64,000 nt of DNA from Pseudidiomarina sp. CB1 (GTDB taxonomy: Bacteria > Pseudomonadota > Gammaproteobacteria > Enterobacterales > Alteromonadaceae), in contig NZ_JANTPU010000001.1 of assembly GCF_024752025.1 (NCBI RefSeq), positions 434,001-498,000 of the forward strand, given 5' to 3'. This document shows, in pieces, positions 16,401 to 25,513 of this stretch. The notes under the pieces are model-generated. The model was not told the origin of the DNA. It worked only from the letters and a program-made list of their open reading frames with translations, and did no database searches. Each line of letters opens with the position of its first letter. Within the stretch, counting starts at the first letter, position 1. A program made the position numbers and the translations under genes.

Positions 16401-19400
16401 GTGCACGCAAGCATACCTTTTCCTAGCGATTTACCGGTCGTACAAGCAAAAGCAGAAATTCAGCAAGCCATTCGTGATCACCAAGTGGTGATTATTGCCG
16501 GCGAGACCGGATCTGGGAAAACCACACAGCTCCCCAAAATGTTATTAGAAATGGGCTATGGACGTGCGGAAGAGGGTACGCTGATCGGTCACACCCAGCC
16601 GCGGCGATTAGCCGCACGCAGTGTGGCGCAACGTATAGCCGACGAATTACAAACGCCGTTGGGCGAGACGGTTGGCTATAAAGTTCGTTTTCAAGACCAA
16701 ACCGCAGCGACAACAGCAATAAAGTTGGTAACCGACGGTATGTTGCTTGCGGAGTTGCAAAATGACCGTTTACTAAAGCAATACGATGCGTTGATCATTG
16801 ATGAAGCACATGAGCGTAGCCTCAATATCGATTTTCTGTTGGGAGTTGTGTCCAAGCTGTTGCCGCAACGTCCAGATCTTAAGCTAATTATCACTTCGGC
16901 AACCATCGAAACCGAGCGTTTTGCCAAACATTTTGGTAATGCACCGATCATATCCGTCAGTGGTAGAACGTATCCTGTTGAACTACGTTATCGCCCCCTC
17001 GAGGGCGACGATGACAGTGGTGACGTTGTGCAAGGCGTTTGCGATGCCGCACTTGAACTCTATCGCGAGAGCAGTGGTGATATTTTGGTGTTTGCTTCCG
17101 GCGAACGTGAGATCCGTGATTTTGCCGAAGCTTTGGCTGAACTGGATTTGCCCAACACAGAACTTGTGCCGCTTTTTGCGCGCCTCTCATCGGCCGAACA
17201 AAACCGTGTTTTTCAGAGCCATAGCATGCGACGAATCGTCATCGCGACCAATGTCGCGGAAACCTCATTGACGGTGCCGGGAATTCGCTATGTCATCGAT
17301 CCCGGTACGGCACGTATAAGCCGTTACAGTTATCGTACCAAAGTACAACGCTTGCCGATTGAGAAGATCTCGCAAGCTAGCGCCAACCAACGTATGGGCC
17401 GTTGCGGCCGAGTGGCTCCGGGGATCTGTATTCGTCTGTACAGTGAGGACGATTTTTTACAACGGCCAGAATATACCGAACCCGAAATTTTACGAACAAA
17501 CTTGGCAGCGGTTATTTTGCAAATGACCTCTGCGCGATTGGGTGACATTCGTAAATTCCCATTTATTGACCGGCCTGATGAGCGTTTTGTCAAAGACGGT
17601 ATGAACTTACTGCAAGAACTGCATGCGCTCAAAAGCGGTGGTCGACGGAACAAGCGCGGTGTTTCCCAAGGGCCGCAATTAACGGCATTAGGTCGCCAAT
17701 TGGCTCAATTACCGATTGACCCGCGGTTGGGACGGATGGTGCTTGCGGCTCGTGAGTTTGGTTGCATTCGTGAAGTGATGGTGGTGACTGCGGCACTGAG
17801 TATTCAAGATCCTCGTGAACGGCCCCAAACGGCGAAACAAAAGGCTGACGAGCTGCGTCAACGCTTTCACGATAAAGACTCCGACTTTATGAGCTACTTA
17901 AAGCTTTGGGATTACCTACGTGAAAGACAACGCGAATTGTCAAAATCGCAATTTCGTAAGCAATTAAAAACAGAATTTATTCACTTTCTACGGGTTCGTG
18001 AATGGCAAGATGTTTACAGTCAAATTCGCCAAACTGTGCGCGGTTTAGGGTTTAGCATTAATGAGGAAGCGGCGAGTTATGAAGCAATACATCGCGCACT
18101 CTTGACGGGGTTGTTATCCCACCTTGGTAATAAACAAGAAGGGCACGAGTTTTTAGGTGCTCGCAACCGCAAGTTTTTTGTATTTCCTGGCTCTGGTTTA
18201 TTTAAAAAGCCACCGAAGTGGTTGATGGCTGCTGAGTTGGTCGAAACCAGTCGTCTGTTTGCTCGCGTTAATGCGCGTATTGAGCCCGAGTGGGTAGAGC
18301 CAGCGGCGCAACATTTGGTCAAACGTAACTACTTTGAACCTCACTTTGCCAAGAAATCCGGCTCGGTGATAGCCGAGGAGCAAGTCACGCTCTATGGTCT
18401 GATTATTGTTCCGCGTCGTCGCGTTCAGTATGGCCCGGTCAACCCCATTGAAGCGCGCGAAATCTTCATCCGTGAGGCGCTGGTGAACGCACAATTACGC
18501 CGACAATTACCGTTTGTGCAGCACAACCAGCAGCTGATTGAGGAAATTCGTGAGCTTGAGGATAAATCACGGCGGCGGGATATTTTGATCGATGATGAGG
18601 CGTTGTTCCAAGCTTATGATTCGCACATTCCAGCTGGTATCTATAATGAGCAATTACTTGCTGGTTGGTGGCATAAAACAGTAAAAGACCAGCCGCGGCT
18701 GCTGTACTTCGAGCGCGATGACTTGATGACGCAAAGTGCTGATCACATAACCGAGTTGGATTACCCGGATACATGGCAGCAAGGCGACTTTAGCTTACCG
18801 CTAAGTTACCACTTTGAACCCAATGATCCACAAGACGGTGTTGCGGTGCACATACCGCTTACGTTGGTGAACCAAATTAATCCAGAAGGCTTTGATTGGC
18901 TTGTTCCAGCATTGCGCGAATCGTTAGTGGTTGCATGGATTAAATCGTTAGCGAAACCTTTACGTCGACATTTCGTTCCGGCTCCCAATTATGCGCAAGC
19001 ATTTTTACAGGACACCGGCGCAAAAGAAGTGTTTGAACGGCCTTTGCTTGTTGCGCTAAGCGCCAAACTGCGTCGGATGTCGGGAGTAACGATACCTGAG
19101 GATGCATGGGATTCGAGCCAAATTCCTGATTATTTACGTATGCGTTTCGTTATCGAGGACGAAAAGGGAAAACCAGTTGCCGACGGTCGTGACCTTGTGG
19201 CATTGCAACAACAATTGCAAGGGCGCGTGCAGCATGCGCTGCGTCAAGCGGTAGCAGAACAGCCAGAGGCGCAAGTAGCGACAGATTGGACGTTCGGCGC
19301 TTTACCTACCGTCAGGGAGCGTCAGCAGCGCGGCTATGCAGTGAAAGCCTACCCAGCGCTTGAAGTTGTTGACGAAGGCGTACGTGAAACCTTATTCGAT

Positions 19401-20126
19401 AAACCGGAACAAGCGGCGGCAGCCCATCACCAGGCATTGCGTAAACTGTTACAACTGCAGCTCCCTTCGCCCATGCGCTATCTGCAACAGAATTTGTCAA
19501 ATAGAGCCAAGTTAGCCATGTACTATAACCCGTGGGGGAAAGTTGATGCGTTGATAGAAGATTGCATTCAAGCGGCTCTCGACGAGCTTCTTAGCGCTAA
19601 TGAGATACGTGATGAGCGGGGCTTTCGTCGTTTGGTTGAGCAAGCGCGTGGTGAGCTGAATGAACGCGTAACCGCAATTGCCGAACAAGTCGAGCCATGT
19701 CTGTTGCTATCACAGAAGATTCGCAAGCAACTTAAAGGTTCAGTGCCGTTAGATCAAATCCAAGCACATGGCGATATCAAGGCACAACTTGAACAGCTGG
19801 TGTATCCGGGGTTTGTGAGTGCGGCTGGAGCGCAACGCTTACCGGATATTGAACGGTATCTGAAAGCTATTGAACGTCGACTAGAAAAGCTTCCCGTGGA
19901 TCCAAATCGCGATCGATTACATACCTTAACGCTGGAAAAACTAGAGCAGGGTTATAATGAACTGCTTGGCAAGTGGCCTAAAAGCTTGCCGCTAAGTGAA
20001 GAACTAAAAGAGATCCGTTGGATGCTAGAGGAGTTGCGGGTAAGCTTTTTTGCGCAGCAATTGGGAACCCGCTATCCGATTTCAGAAAAGCGGGTTCAGC
20101 AAGCTTTAAGCAGCGTAAAGCCCTAA
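16401..20126 (+). CDS. hrpA: ATP-dependent RNA helicase HrpA
   Basis: The product has 1241 residues with the DEAH/RHA helicase core at the very N-terminus: Walker A AGETGSGKTTQLPK, motif Ia QPRRLAARSVAQR, motif II IIDEAHERSLNIDF, motif III ITSATIE, and motif VI NQRMGRCGRVAPG. The HA2 and OB-fold regions follow, then a long DUF3418 C-terminal extension specific to bacterial HrpA. E. coli HrpA (about 1300 residues) has an extra N-terminal stretch before the helicase core that is missing here; no in-frame start exists upstream. The start is GTG. HrpA unwinds RNA and rescues stalled or collided ribosomes. The 3' end overlaps the convergent grxA gene by 21 bases. Confidence 0.95.
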   Translation: MHASIPFPSDLPVVQAKAEIQQAIRDHQVVIIAGETGSGKTTQLPKMLLEMGYGRAEEGTLIGHTQPRRLAARSVAQRIADELQTPLGETVGYKVRFQDQTAATTAIKLVTDGMLLAELQNDRLLKQYDALIIDEAHERSLNIDFLLGVVSKLLPQRPDLKLIITSATIETERFAKHFGNAPIISVSGRTYPVELRYRPLEGDDDSGDVVQGVCDAALELYRESSGDILVFASGEREIRDFAEALAELDLPNTELVPLFARLSSAEQNRVFQSHSMRRIVIATNVAETSLTVPGIRYVIDPGTARISRYSYRTKVQRLPIEKISQASANQRMGRCGRVAPGICIRLYSEDDFLQRPEYTEPEILRTNLAAVILQMTSARLGDIRKFPFIDRPDERFVKDGMNLLQELHALKSGGRRNKRGVSQGPQLTALGRQLAQLPIDPRLGRMVLAAREFGCIREVMVVTAALSIQDPRERPQTAKQKADELRQRFHDKDSDFMSYLKLWDYLRERQRELSKSQFRKQLKTEFIHFLRVREWQDVYSQIRQTVRGLGFSINEEAASYEAIHRALLTGLLSHLGNKQEGHEFLGARNRKFFVFPGSGLFKKPPKWLMAAELVETSRLFARVNARIEPEWVEPAAQHLVKRNYFEPHFAKKSGSVIAEEQVTLYGLIIVPRRRVQYGPVNPIEAREIFIREALVNAQLRRQLPFVQHNQQLIEEIRELEDKSRRRDILIDDEALFQAYDSHIPAGIYNEQLLAGWWHKTVKDQPRLLYFERDDLMTQSADHITELDYPDTWQQGDFSLPLSYHFEPNDPQDGVAVHIPLTLVNQINPEGFDWLVPALRESLVVAWIKSLAKPLRRHFVPAPNYAQAFLQDTGAKEVFERPLLVALSAKLRRMSGVTIPEDAWDSSQIPDYLRMRFVIEDEKGKPVADGRDLVALQQQLQGRVQHALRQAVAEQPEAQVATDWTFGALPTVRERQQRGYAVKAYPALEVVDEGVRETLFDKPEQAAAAHHQALRKLLQLQLPSPMRYLQQNLSNRAKLAMYYNPWGKVDALIEDCIQAALDELLSANEIRDERGFRRLVEQARGELNERVTAIAEQVEPCLLLSQKIRKQLKGSVPLDQIQAHGDIKAQLEQLVYPGFVSAAGAQRLPDIERYLKAIERRLEKLPVDPNRDRLHTLTLEKLEQGYNELLGKWPKSLPLSEELKEIRWMLEELRVSFFAQQLGTRYPISEKRVQQALSSVKP

Positions 20127-20372
20127 GTTTTCACGTGCGAAAGCTTCAAATTCTGTACAACCGCCAATGTGCTGCTCATCGATAAAGATTTGCGGCACGG
20201 TTTGCACAGGCGCCCCTACGGTTTTCTCTAAATCCGCTTTAGTGATGCCTTCGTCATGCATGTCGATGTAGCGGAACTCAAAATCATCACGATCTTCGGT
20301 GAGTTTTTCGGCAATCTGTTTTGCACGAACACAGAAAGGACAGCCAGGGCGGCCAAAAATAACTGTAAACAT
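20106..20372 (-). CDS. grxA: Glutaredoxin 1
   Basis: The product has 88 residues and follows E. coli Grx1 (85 residues) closely: VIFGRPGCPFCVRAKQIAEKL with the dithiol CPFC site, DMHDEGITKADLEK, VPQIFIDEQHIGGCTEF. Grx1 uses glutathione to reduce ribonucleotide reductase and other proteins in the cytoplasm. I placed the start at the ATG at 20372, six bases after GGGAG; a GTG four codons earlier is in frame. It lies 111 bases downstream of yfaE on the same strand, next to nrdAB, its classical client. An AT-rich gap before it allows an independent promoter, though no strong one is visible. Confidence 0.94.
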   Translation of the reverse strand: MFTVIFGRPGCPFCVRAKQIAEKLTEDRDDFEFRYIDMHDEGITKADLEKTVGAPVQTVPQIFIDEQHIGGCTEFEAFARENLGLYAA

Positions 20373-20483
20373 TGGAACTCCCACATTTCAATCAAGTGTA
20401 TAGCGTAATATGTGCGCTATTTTGCCTTAAATTGGCGTTCGGCGCTAATGATCTGTATCTATCGAACCAATCGTTTTAGTCGA

Positions 20484-20744
20484 TTAGTGATCTATGTCTA
20501 AATCGGAAGCAGGAATGCAACAACAGGCTAAGCAGTCGCCTGGGCGTACGATCGCAAGGGGCTCATTAATATATTCAATGTCACCACTATTTACTTTAGT
20601 TCGACATGCGCCACAGAACCCATCGCGACAATGAAAACGTGTTTCGATACCGGCGGCTTCCATAGCTTCCAAAAGAGAGCCTGCTGATGGATCAACGGTC
20701 AGCTCGTGCTGACCGTTGACGCGAACTTTGAAAGTTTTGCTCAT
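20484..20744 (-). CDS. yfaE: 2Fe-2S ferredoxin for NrdB cofactor maintenance
   Basis: The product has 86 residues and is a plant-type 2Fe-2S ferredoxin with the cluster ligands in HCRDGFCGACRTK and a final Cys in CLACC. In E. coli YfaE reduces the diferric site of NrdB and so helps to make and repair the tyrosyl radical. The gene follows nrdB with only five bases between, as in E. coli, which makes the assignment firm. The C-terminus ends in an acidic/His tail (SDLDIDH). Confidence 0.94.
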   Translation of the reverse strand: MSKTFKVRVNGQHELTVDPSAGSLLEAMEAAGIETRFHCRDGFCGACRTKVNSGDIEYINEPLAIVRPGDCLACCCIPASDLDIDH

Positions 20745-20749
20745 TAGCG

Positions 20750-21880
20750 TTACAGCTCAAAGTCTCCTAGGTCAGAAGCACTGACTGAACTATCGATCTG
20801 ACCCACGAGGTAAGAGGTTATTTCGGCTTCTTGTGGAGCAACCTGAACGTTATCAGAAACCAAATACTTGTTCATCCATGGTAAAGGGTTACTACGTTGT
20901 TTGAACGGGGCATCAAAGCCGATAGCTTCCATTCGCATGTTGGCAATGTATTCGACGTACTGACAAAGAATGTCCTCGTTTAGACCTATCATTGAGCCAT
21001 GGCGGAACAAATAGTGAGCCCATTCTTTTTCTTGTTCGACAGCCTTCATGAAAATAGCCAAAGCCTCTTCGCGTAATTCCTCAGCGATTTCCTTCATTTC
21101 AGGGTCGTCTTTGCCATACTGCCAAAGATTGAGGATATTTTGGGTTGAGACAAGGTGTAAGTTTTCATCGCGCGCGATGAGGCGAATTATTTTTGAGTTT
21201 CCTTCCATAAGGTCGCGCTCTGCAAACGCAAAGGTGCACGCAAAACTCACATAAAAACGAATAGCTTCCAGAGCGTTAACTGAGTTGATGCACAAGAACA
21301 ATTTCTTCTTAAGTTCGCGCATCGTCACGTTGTGAACTTCGCCATTGACTTCAACTTCACCTTCACCGTGGGTTTGCCACAACTGCGTATAGAAAATGAG
21401 GTCGTCGTAATATTTAGAGATATCATTTGCACGTTTCTGAATCTCTTCGTTAATGACAATGTCTTCGAAGACTTGGCTCGGATCGGTAAACAAATTACGT
21501 AAAATGTGTGTGTACGATCGTGAGTGGATCGTTTCAAAAAATGACCAGGTTTCAATCCAAGTTTCGAGCTCTGGAATTGAAACGATGGGCAGAAGAGCGA
21601 TGTTCGGGCTACGGCCTTGTACCGAATCCAATAGCGTTTGATACTTTAGATTCGAGATAAAAATATGCTTTTCGCTATCGGTAAGTCCCTGAAAGTCGAC
21701 GCGGTCACGGCTCACATCGACTTCTTCAGGTCGCCAGAAAAAGCTGATTTGTTTTTCGATGAGCTTTTCAAAAACACTGTGTTTTTGTTGATCATAGCGC
21801 GCCACATTGACCGAGTTTCCGAAGAACATCGGCTCCTGTAACGGGTTGATCTGATTTTTATTAAACGTTGAATAACTCAT
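20750..21880 (-). CDS. nrdB: Ribonucleoside-diphosphate reductase class Ia, beta subunit
   Basis: The product has 376 residues, matching E. coli NrdB (R2, 376). Iron-ligand and radical motifs are present: [11 protein letters not shown], the helix [18 protein letters not shown] with the Glu, His and radical Tyr, [11 protein letters not shown], and [11 protein letters not shown]. The tail ends [11 protein letters not shown], like the C-terminal peptide that docks onto NrdA. With NrdA it converts ribonucleoside diphosphates to deoxyribonucleotides, using a diferric-tyrosyl radical. It starts 18 bases after nrdA and is transcribed with it and yfaE. Confidence 0.97.
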   Translation of the reverse strand: MSYSTFNKNQINPLQEPMFFGNSVNVARYDQQKHSVFEKLIEKQISFFWRPEEVDVSRDRVDFQGLTDSEKHIFISNLKYQTLLDSVQGRSPNIALLPIVSIPELETWIETWSFFETIHSRSYTHILRNLFTDPSQVFEDIVINEEIQKRANDISKYYDDLIFYTQLWQTHGEGEVEVNGEVHNVTMRELKKKLFLCINSVNALEAIRFYVSFACTFAFAERDLMEGNSKIIRLIARDENLHLVSTQNILNLWQYGKDDPEMKEIAEELREEALAIFMKAVEQEKEWAHYLFRHGSMIGLNEDILCQYVEYIANMRMEAIGFDAPFKQRSNPLPWMNKYLVSDNVQVAPQEAEITSYLVGQIDSSVSASDLGDFEL

Positions 21881-21898
21881 GCTGTTAGCGCCTTATTG

Positions 21899-24238
21899 TT
21901 AGATTTTACATGCGCCGCCGGCACAATCGTCATCTTCTTCAGTGACGGCCACGGTCGCTTGTTGGTTCTCTTCTTCACGCTGTTTAGCATCGACCTTATC
22001 GCGTAAGTCGACTTGGTTGTCAGATGCGCCATCACGAGTGTTGTGGTAATACAGCGTTTTTACCCCAAGTTTGTAGGCATAGAGCAAATCTTGTAGCAAT
22101 TGCTTCATCGAAACCTTGCCGCCTTCAAACTTGCTCGGATCGTAATTGGTATTTGCAGATATTGTTTGGTCAACGAATTTCTGCATGATTCCGACAAGCT
22201 CTAAATAGCCTTTATTGTTCGGAATGGTCCAGAGCAATTCATAAGCATCTTTAAGGTTTTCGTAATCCGGTACGACTTGTTTGGTCACGCCGTCTTTCGA
22301 TGCTTTAATACTGATATGCCCACGCGGTGGTTCAATGCCGTTGGTTGCATTCGAAATTTGCGATGAAGTTTCTGACGGCATTAATGCTGACAGGGTAGAG
22401 TTGCGCATACCGTACTTTTTAACGTCTTCACGTAACTGATCCCAATCGAGCTGATAAGGTTCGTTACACACCGCATCAAGATCTTTTTTATAGGTGTCGA
22501 TCGGCATAATGCCTTGCGCATAGGTCGTTTCATTAAACTTAGGACAAGCTCCGAGTTCCTTCGCTAAGTTCATTGAAGCTTTCATTAAGTAGTACTGAAT
22601 CGCCTCGAACGTTTGGTGCACAAGTCCGTTGGCTGAGCCGTCTGAGTAGCGAACGCCATGTTTTGCCAGATAATAGGCGAAATTGATGACCCCAATACCT
22701 AGCGTACGACGGCCCATCGTGGCATTGCGTGCTGCTGGGACTGGGTACTCTTGGTAGTCAAGTAGACTATCGAGCGCCCGAACTGCGAGTTCAGCCATTT
22801 CTTCCAAATCACCGAGTGAATTGATCGCACCAAGGTTAAAAGCTGATAGCGTACACAAGGCGATTTCGCCTTCTTCGTCATTAACATGGGCAAGTGGTTT
22901 GGTGGGTAGTGCGATCTCCAAACACAGGTTACTTTGTCGAATTGGCGCTACTTTAGGGTCAAACGGGCTGTGGGTGTTGCAGTGGTCAACATTCTGTAAA
23001 TAGATACGCCCAGTACTTGCACGTTCTTGCATAAACAAGCTGAAGAGCTCGATCGCTTTAATACGTTTTTTACGAATCGACTCATCGTTTTCATATTGCA
23101 AGTACAAACGTTCAAATTCGCTTTGATCGGCAAAGAAAGCGTCGTACAGACCTGGACAATCCGACGGACTAAATAATGTGATGTAATCGTCTTTAACCAA
23201 ACGTTGATACATCAGGCGGTTAAACTGCACGCCGTAATCGAGGTGGCGCACACGGTTTTCTTCAACACCGCGGTTGTTTTTCAGTACCAACAAGCTTTCG
23301 ACTTCTAAATGCCAAAGCGGGTAGAAGAGGGTGGCTGCACCGCCACGAACGCCGCCTTGGGAGCAGCTCTTAACCGCTGTTTGGAAGTACTTGTAGAACG
23401 GAATACAACCAGTATGGAACGCCTCACCACCCCGAATAGGGCTACCTAAAGCGCGGATGCGTCCGGCATTGATACCGATGCCTGCACGTTGCGAAACATA
23501 CTTCACGATTGCGCTAGCTGTTGCGTTTATTGAGTCTAAACTGTCGCCCGCTTCAATAAGCACGCACGAGCTGAATTGCCGTGTTGGGGTACGCACTCCA
23601 GACATGATGGGGGTCGGCAATGATATTTTGAACAGCGATGTGGCGTCATAGAAACGCTTAACGTAATCGAGTCGCGTGTCGCGCGGGTAATTAGCGAAGA
23701 GGCACGCTGCGACGAGCACATATAAAAACTGCGCGCTTTCAAAGATCTCGCCAGTGACACGGTTTTGTACTAAATATTTACCTTCAAGCTGTTTTACCGC
23801 CGCGTACGAGAAGTTGAGGTCACGCGAGTGGTCGATAAAACCGTTCATTTGCTCGAATTCTTCAGCAGTGTAATCGTCGAGTAAATGTTTATCATAGCGC
23901 CCACTAGCAACCATCTCTTTGACGTGTTCATAAAGGTGCGGTGGTTCGAATTCGCCGTAAGCCAGCTTGCGCAGATGGAAAATGGCTAAGCGAGCAGCTA
24001 AATACTGGTAATCCGGTGCATCTTCAGAGATAAGGTCAGCGGCGGCCTTGATGATGGTCTCATGAATATCTTCAGTTTTGATGCCATCGTAAAACTGAAT
24101 ACGAGACTTAATTTCAACTTCTGAAACCGAGACATTGTCGAGGCCTTCAGCAGCCCAACTAATCACACGATGGATTTTATCGAGGTCAAGCGGTTCACGT
24201 TCACCACTGCGTTTGGTAACAAAAAGTTCTTGATTCAT
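21899..24238 (-). CDS. nrdA: Ribonucleoside-diphosphate reductase class Ia, alpha subunit
   Basis: The product has 779 residues, with E. coli NrdA at 761. An N-terminal ATP-cone (LFVTKRSGEREPLDLDKIHRV) provides overall activity control. Catalytic residues are in FSSCVLIEAGDS, SNLCLEIALP and ALCTLSAFNLG, and the radical-transfer pair is in TLYYHNTRDGA. The C-terminal redox tail is DDCAGGACKI, with Cys772 and Cys777 reduced by thioredoxin or glutaredoxin; grxA lies nearby. I chose the ATG at 24238 (MNQELFVTKR, as in E. coli) and rejected a 42-residue upstream extension that runs through the NrdR-like boxes. It heads the nrdA-nrdB-yfaE operon. Confidence 0.97.
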   Translation of the reverse strand: MNQELFVTKRSGEREPLDLDKIHRVISWAAEGLDNVSVSEVEIKSRIQFYDGIKTEDIHETIIKAAADLISEDAPDYQYLAARLAIFHLRKLAYGEFEPPHLYEHVKEMVASGRYDKHLLDDYTAEEFEQMNGFIDHSRDLNFSYAAVKQLEGKYLVQNRVTGEIFESAQFLYVLVAACLFANYPRDTRLDYVKRFYDATSLFKISLPTPIMSGVRTPTRQFSSCVLIEAGDSLDSINATASAIVKYVSQRAGIGINAGRIRALGSPIRGGEAFHTGCIPFYKYFQTAVKSCSQGGVRGGAATLFYPLWHLEVESLLVLKNNRGVEENRVRHLDYGVQFNRLMYQRLVKDDYITLFSPSDCPGLYDAFFADQSEFERLYLQYENDESIRKKRIKAIELFSLFMQERASTGRIYLQNVDHCNTHSPFDPKVAPIRQSNLCLEIALPTKPLAHVNDEEGEIALCTLSAFNLGAINSLGDLEEMAELAVRALDSLLDYQEYPVPAARNATMGRRTLGIGVINFAYYLAKHGVRYSDGSANGLVHQTFEAIQYYLMKASMNLAKELGACPKFNETTYAQGIMPIDTYKKDLDAVCNEPYQLDWDQLREDVKKYGMRNSTLSALMPSETSSQISNATNGIEPPRGHISIKASKDGVTKQVVPDYENLKDAYELLWTIPNNKGYLELVGIMQKFVDQTISANTNYDPSKFEGGKVSMKQLLQDLLYAYKLGVKTLYYHNTRDGASDNQVDLRDKVDAKQREEENQQATVAVTEEDDDCAGGACKI

Positions 24239-24280
24239 GCGGCGCACCCACCAATTTATCGTTATGTTTCTTTGTTGGCA

Positions 24281-24338
24281 CCACAAGATATGGGTATGGA
24301 ATAGGCATTCCGTGTGAAAAATACACAATATCTTGGGT
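24281..24338 (-). promoter_or_regulatory. Tandem NrdR-like boxes
   Basis: The boxes are at 24323-24338 (ACACAATATCTTGGGT) and 24281-24296 (core CACAAGATATGG). The first matches the published NrdR consensus aCaCwAtATaTwGtgt at all but two positions. The repeats have the same orientation with starts 42 bp apart, an integral number of helical turns, as expected for cooperative NrdR binding. They lie between the candidate promoter and the nrdA start, where a bound repressor would block transcription. Confidence 0.65.
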
Positions 24339-24353
24339 TGGATAGATGCTATG

Positions 24354-24382
24354 TATGCTAGCACTTATCGTAAGGGGATCAA
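24354..24382 (-). promoter_or_regulatory. Candidate nrdA promoter
   Basis: On the minus strand, TTGATC and AGCATA are separated by 17 bases, just upstream of the tandem NrdR-like boxes. The -35 is a fair match and the -10 a weak one; position relative to the boxes is the main support. Confidence 0.4.
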
Positions 24383-24439
24383 GCGAGATTTTGTTAAATC
24401 TGGGTGGTGAAACGCCGCTTTTTTCTGTGTAATTATCGC

Positions 24440-24480
24440 AAGGTCTTGTGTCTCAAGACTTTCACCAAAAGCAAGACCTT
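24440..24480. repeat. Overlapping inverted repeats in the nrdA leader
   Basis: AAGGTCTTG (24440-24448) can pair with CAAGACCTT (24472-24480), nine perfect base pairs. GTCTTG (24443-24448) can alternatively pair with CAAGAC (24454-24459) across a 5-nt loop. The two folds exclude each other. No T-tract follows on the minus strand, so neither is a classic terminator. Confidence 0.5.
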
Positions 24481-24561
24481 AAAAACTTTTATAAATAACT
24501 TTTTGCTCTTACAAATATAATGCTAATAGAACAAAGCTCTAAGCTAGTGGATTCAACGGCT

Positions 24562-24577
24562 ACACAAGATATGGTGG
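24562..24577 (-). promoter_or_regulatory. Third NrdR-like box near the ubiG end
   Basis: ACACAAGATATGGTGG matches the NrdR consensus at 13 of 16 positions and shares the 12-mer CACAAGATATGG with the proximal box at 24282-24293, in the same orientation. It lies about 280 bp upstream of that box. Confidence 0.5.
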
Positions 24578-24628
24578 TTCATCTGTAGCCGAAGTCTAAA
24601 TATGGTGTTTTACTGATGCCTTGTGCAC

Positions 24629-25345
24629 TTAGTCCGTAACCGGCATGCGAAGTGCGACAATGTAATTTACGTCAACGTTGCTGGCGTCCAAATAAAAGCC
24701 GCGCCATGGCAGATAATGCATCCCAGTAATGGCTAGTGCTTTTGCACCCACCGCATCCGTCATGCGCAGCAATTCGGCGGGCTGAATAAATTTGGCATGT
24801 TCATGCGTGCCTTTGGGAACCCAACGTAAAATATGTTCAGCGGCCACAATACCGAGCAACCATGACTTGAAGTTTCGATTAAGCGTCGAAAACACGAGTG
24901 TCCCGCCAGGTTTAACTGACTTGGCTGCGGCGTGAACTATGCTTTCGGGGTTAGGAACATGTTCGAGCATTTCAAGGCAGGTAACGACATCGAAGCTGCC
25001 AGCATGTTGTGCGGCGAATTGTTCAGCAGCTATACACTGATAATCAATTGTTAACTGACTCTCAAGGGCATGTAATCGTGCCACCTGAAGTGATTGTTCG
25101 GCAAGATCAATGCCAGTGACCTCTGCACCGGCCCGCGCTAAAGCTTCAGTCACCAAACCACCACCGCAGCCGATATCAAGTACTCGCTTGCCGAACACGC
25201 CGTCACAATGCTGTTGGATAAAATCAACACGTAAAGGATTGATAAGGTGTAGCGGCTTAAATTCGCCTTCAGGGTCCCACCAGCGTGAGGCGAGAGCACT
25301 GAATTTTTCAATTTCTTTCAAATCAACGTTATCGGATTGCGCCAT
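24629..25345 (-). CDS. ubiG: Ubiquinone biosynthesis O-methyltransferase
   Basis: The product has 238 residues and matches UbiG of E. coli (240): EIEKFSALASRWWDPEGEFKPLH, SAM motif RVLDIGCGGGLVTEALA, VTCLEMLEHVPNPES, and AEHILRWVPKGTHEHAKFI. UbiG carries out both O-methylations of ubiquinone synthesis. The start at 25345 gives MAQSDNVDLKEIEKF; an open 22-codon extension upstream runs into the gyrA promoter side and was rejected. It is divergent from gyrA, as in E. coli, and upstream of the nrd operon on the same strand but separated from it by 390 bp. Confidence 0.96.
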   Translation of the reverse strand: MAQSDNVDLKEIEKFSALASRWWDPEGEFKPLHLINPLRVDFIQQHCDGVFGKRVLDIGCGGGLVTEALARAGAEVTGIDLAEQSLQVARLHALESQLTIDYQCIAAEQFAAQHAGSFDVVTCLEMLEHVPNPESIVHAAAKSVKPGGTLVFSTLNRNFKSWLLGIVAAEHILRWVPKGTHEHAKFIQPAELLRMTDAVGAKALAITGMHYLPWRGFYLDASNVDVNYIVALRMPVTD

Positions 25346-25513
25346 AGTACTTCTGCTTCGTGAAAAAACTCGGTACAGTGTACTCAAGCTAGCGACGCAA
25401 AAAAAGCACAACTCAAAATGCGTCGGAAAAAAGGATGCGAGGGCGCAGCGCTAAGGGTACAATGATGCGCCTAAGACAATTATAAGAAAGACAGATCGTT
25501 TAGGGATATAACT

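Larger units (their letters stand above)
24239..24628 (-). other. 390-bp regulatory intergenic region upstream of nrdA
   Basis: There is no gene between the ubiG stop and the nrdA start. From the nrdA side it holds two NrdR-like boxes, a candidate promoter, a cluster of inverted repeats at 24440-24480, an AT-rich stretch, and a third NrdR-like box at 24562-24577 near ubiG. This is much longer than its neighbours' spacers and is consistent with a heavily regulated nrd promoter. Confidence 0.7.

Noticed and set aside
24239-24364. 42-residue N-terminal extension of NrdA
   Set aside because: The extension runs through the NrdR-like boxes and candidate promoter, has no homology to NrdA, and the ATG at 24238 matches the known N-terminus.
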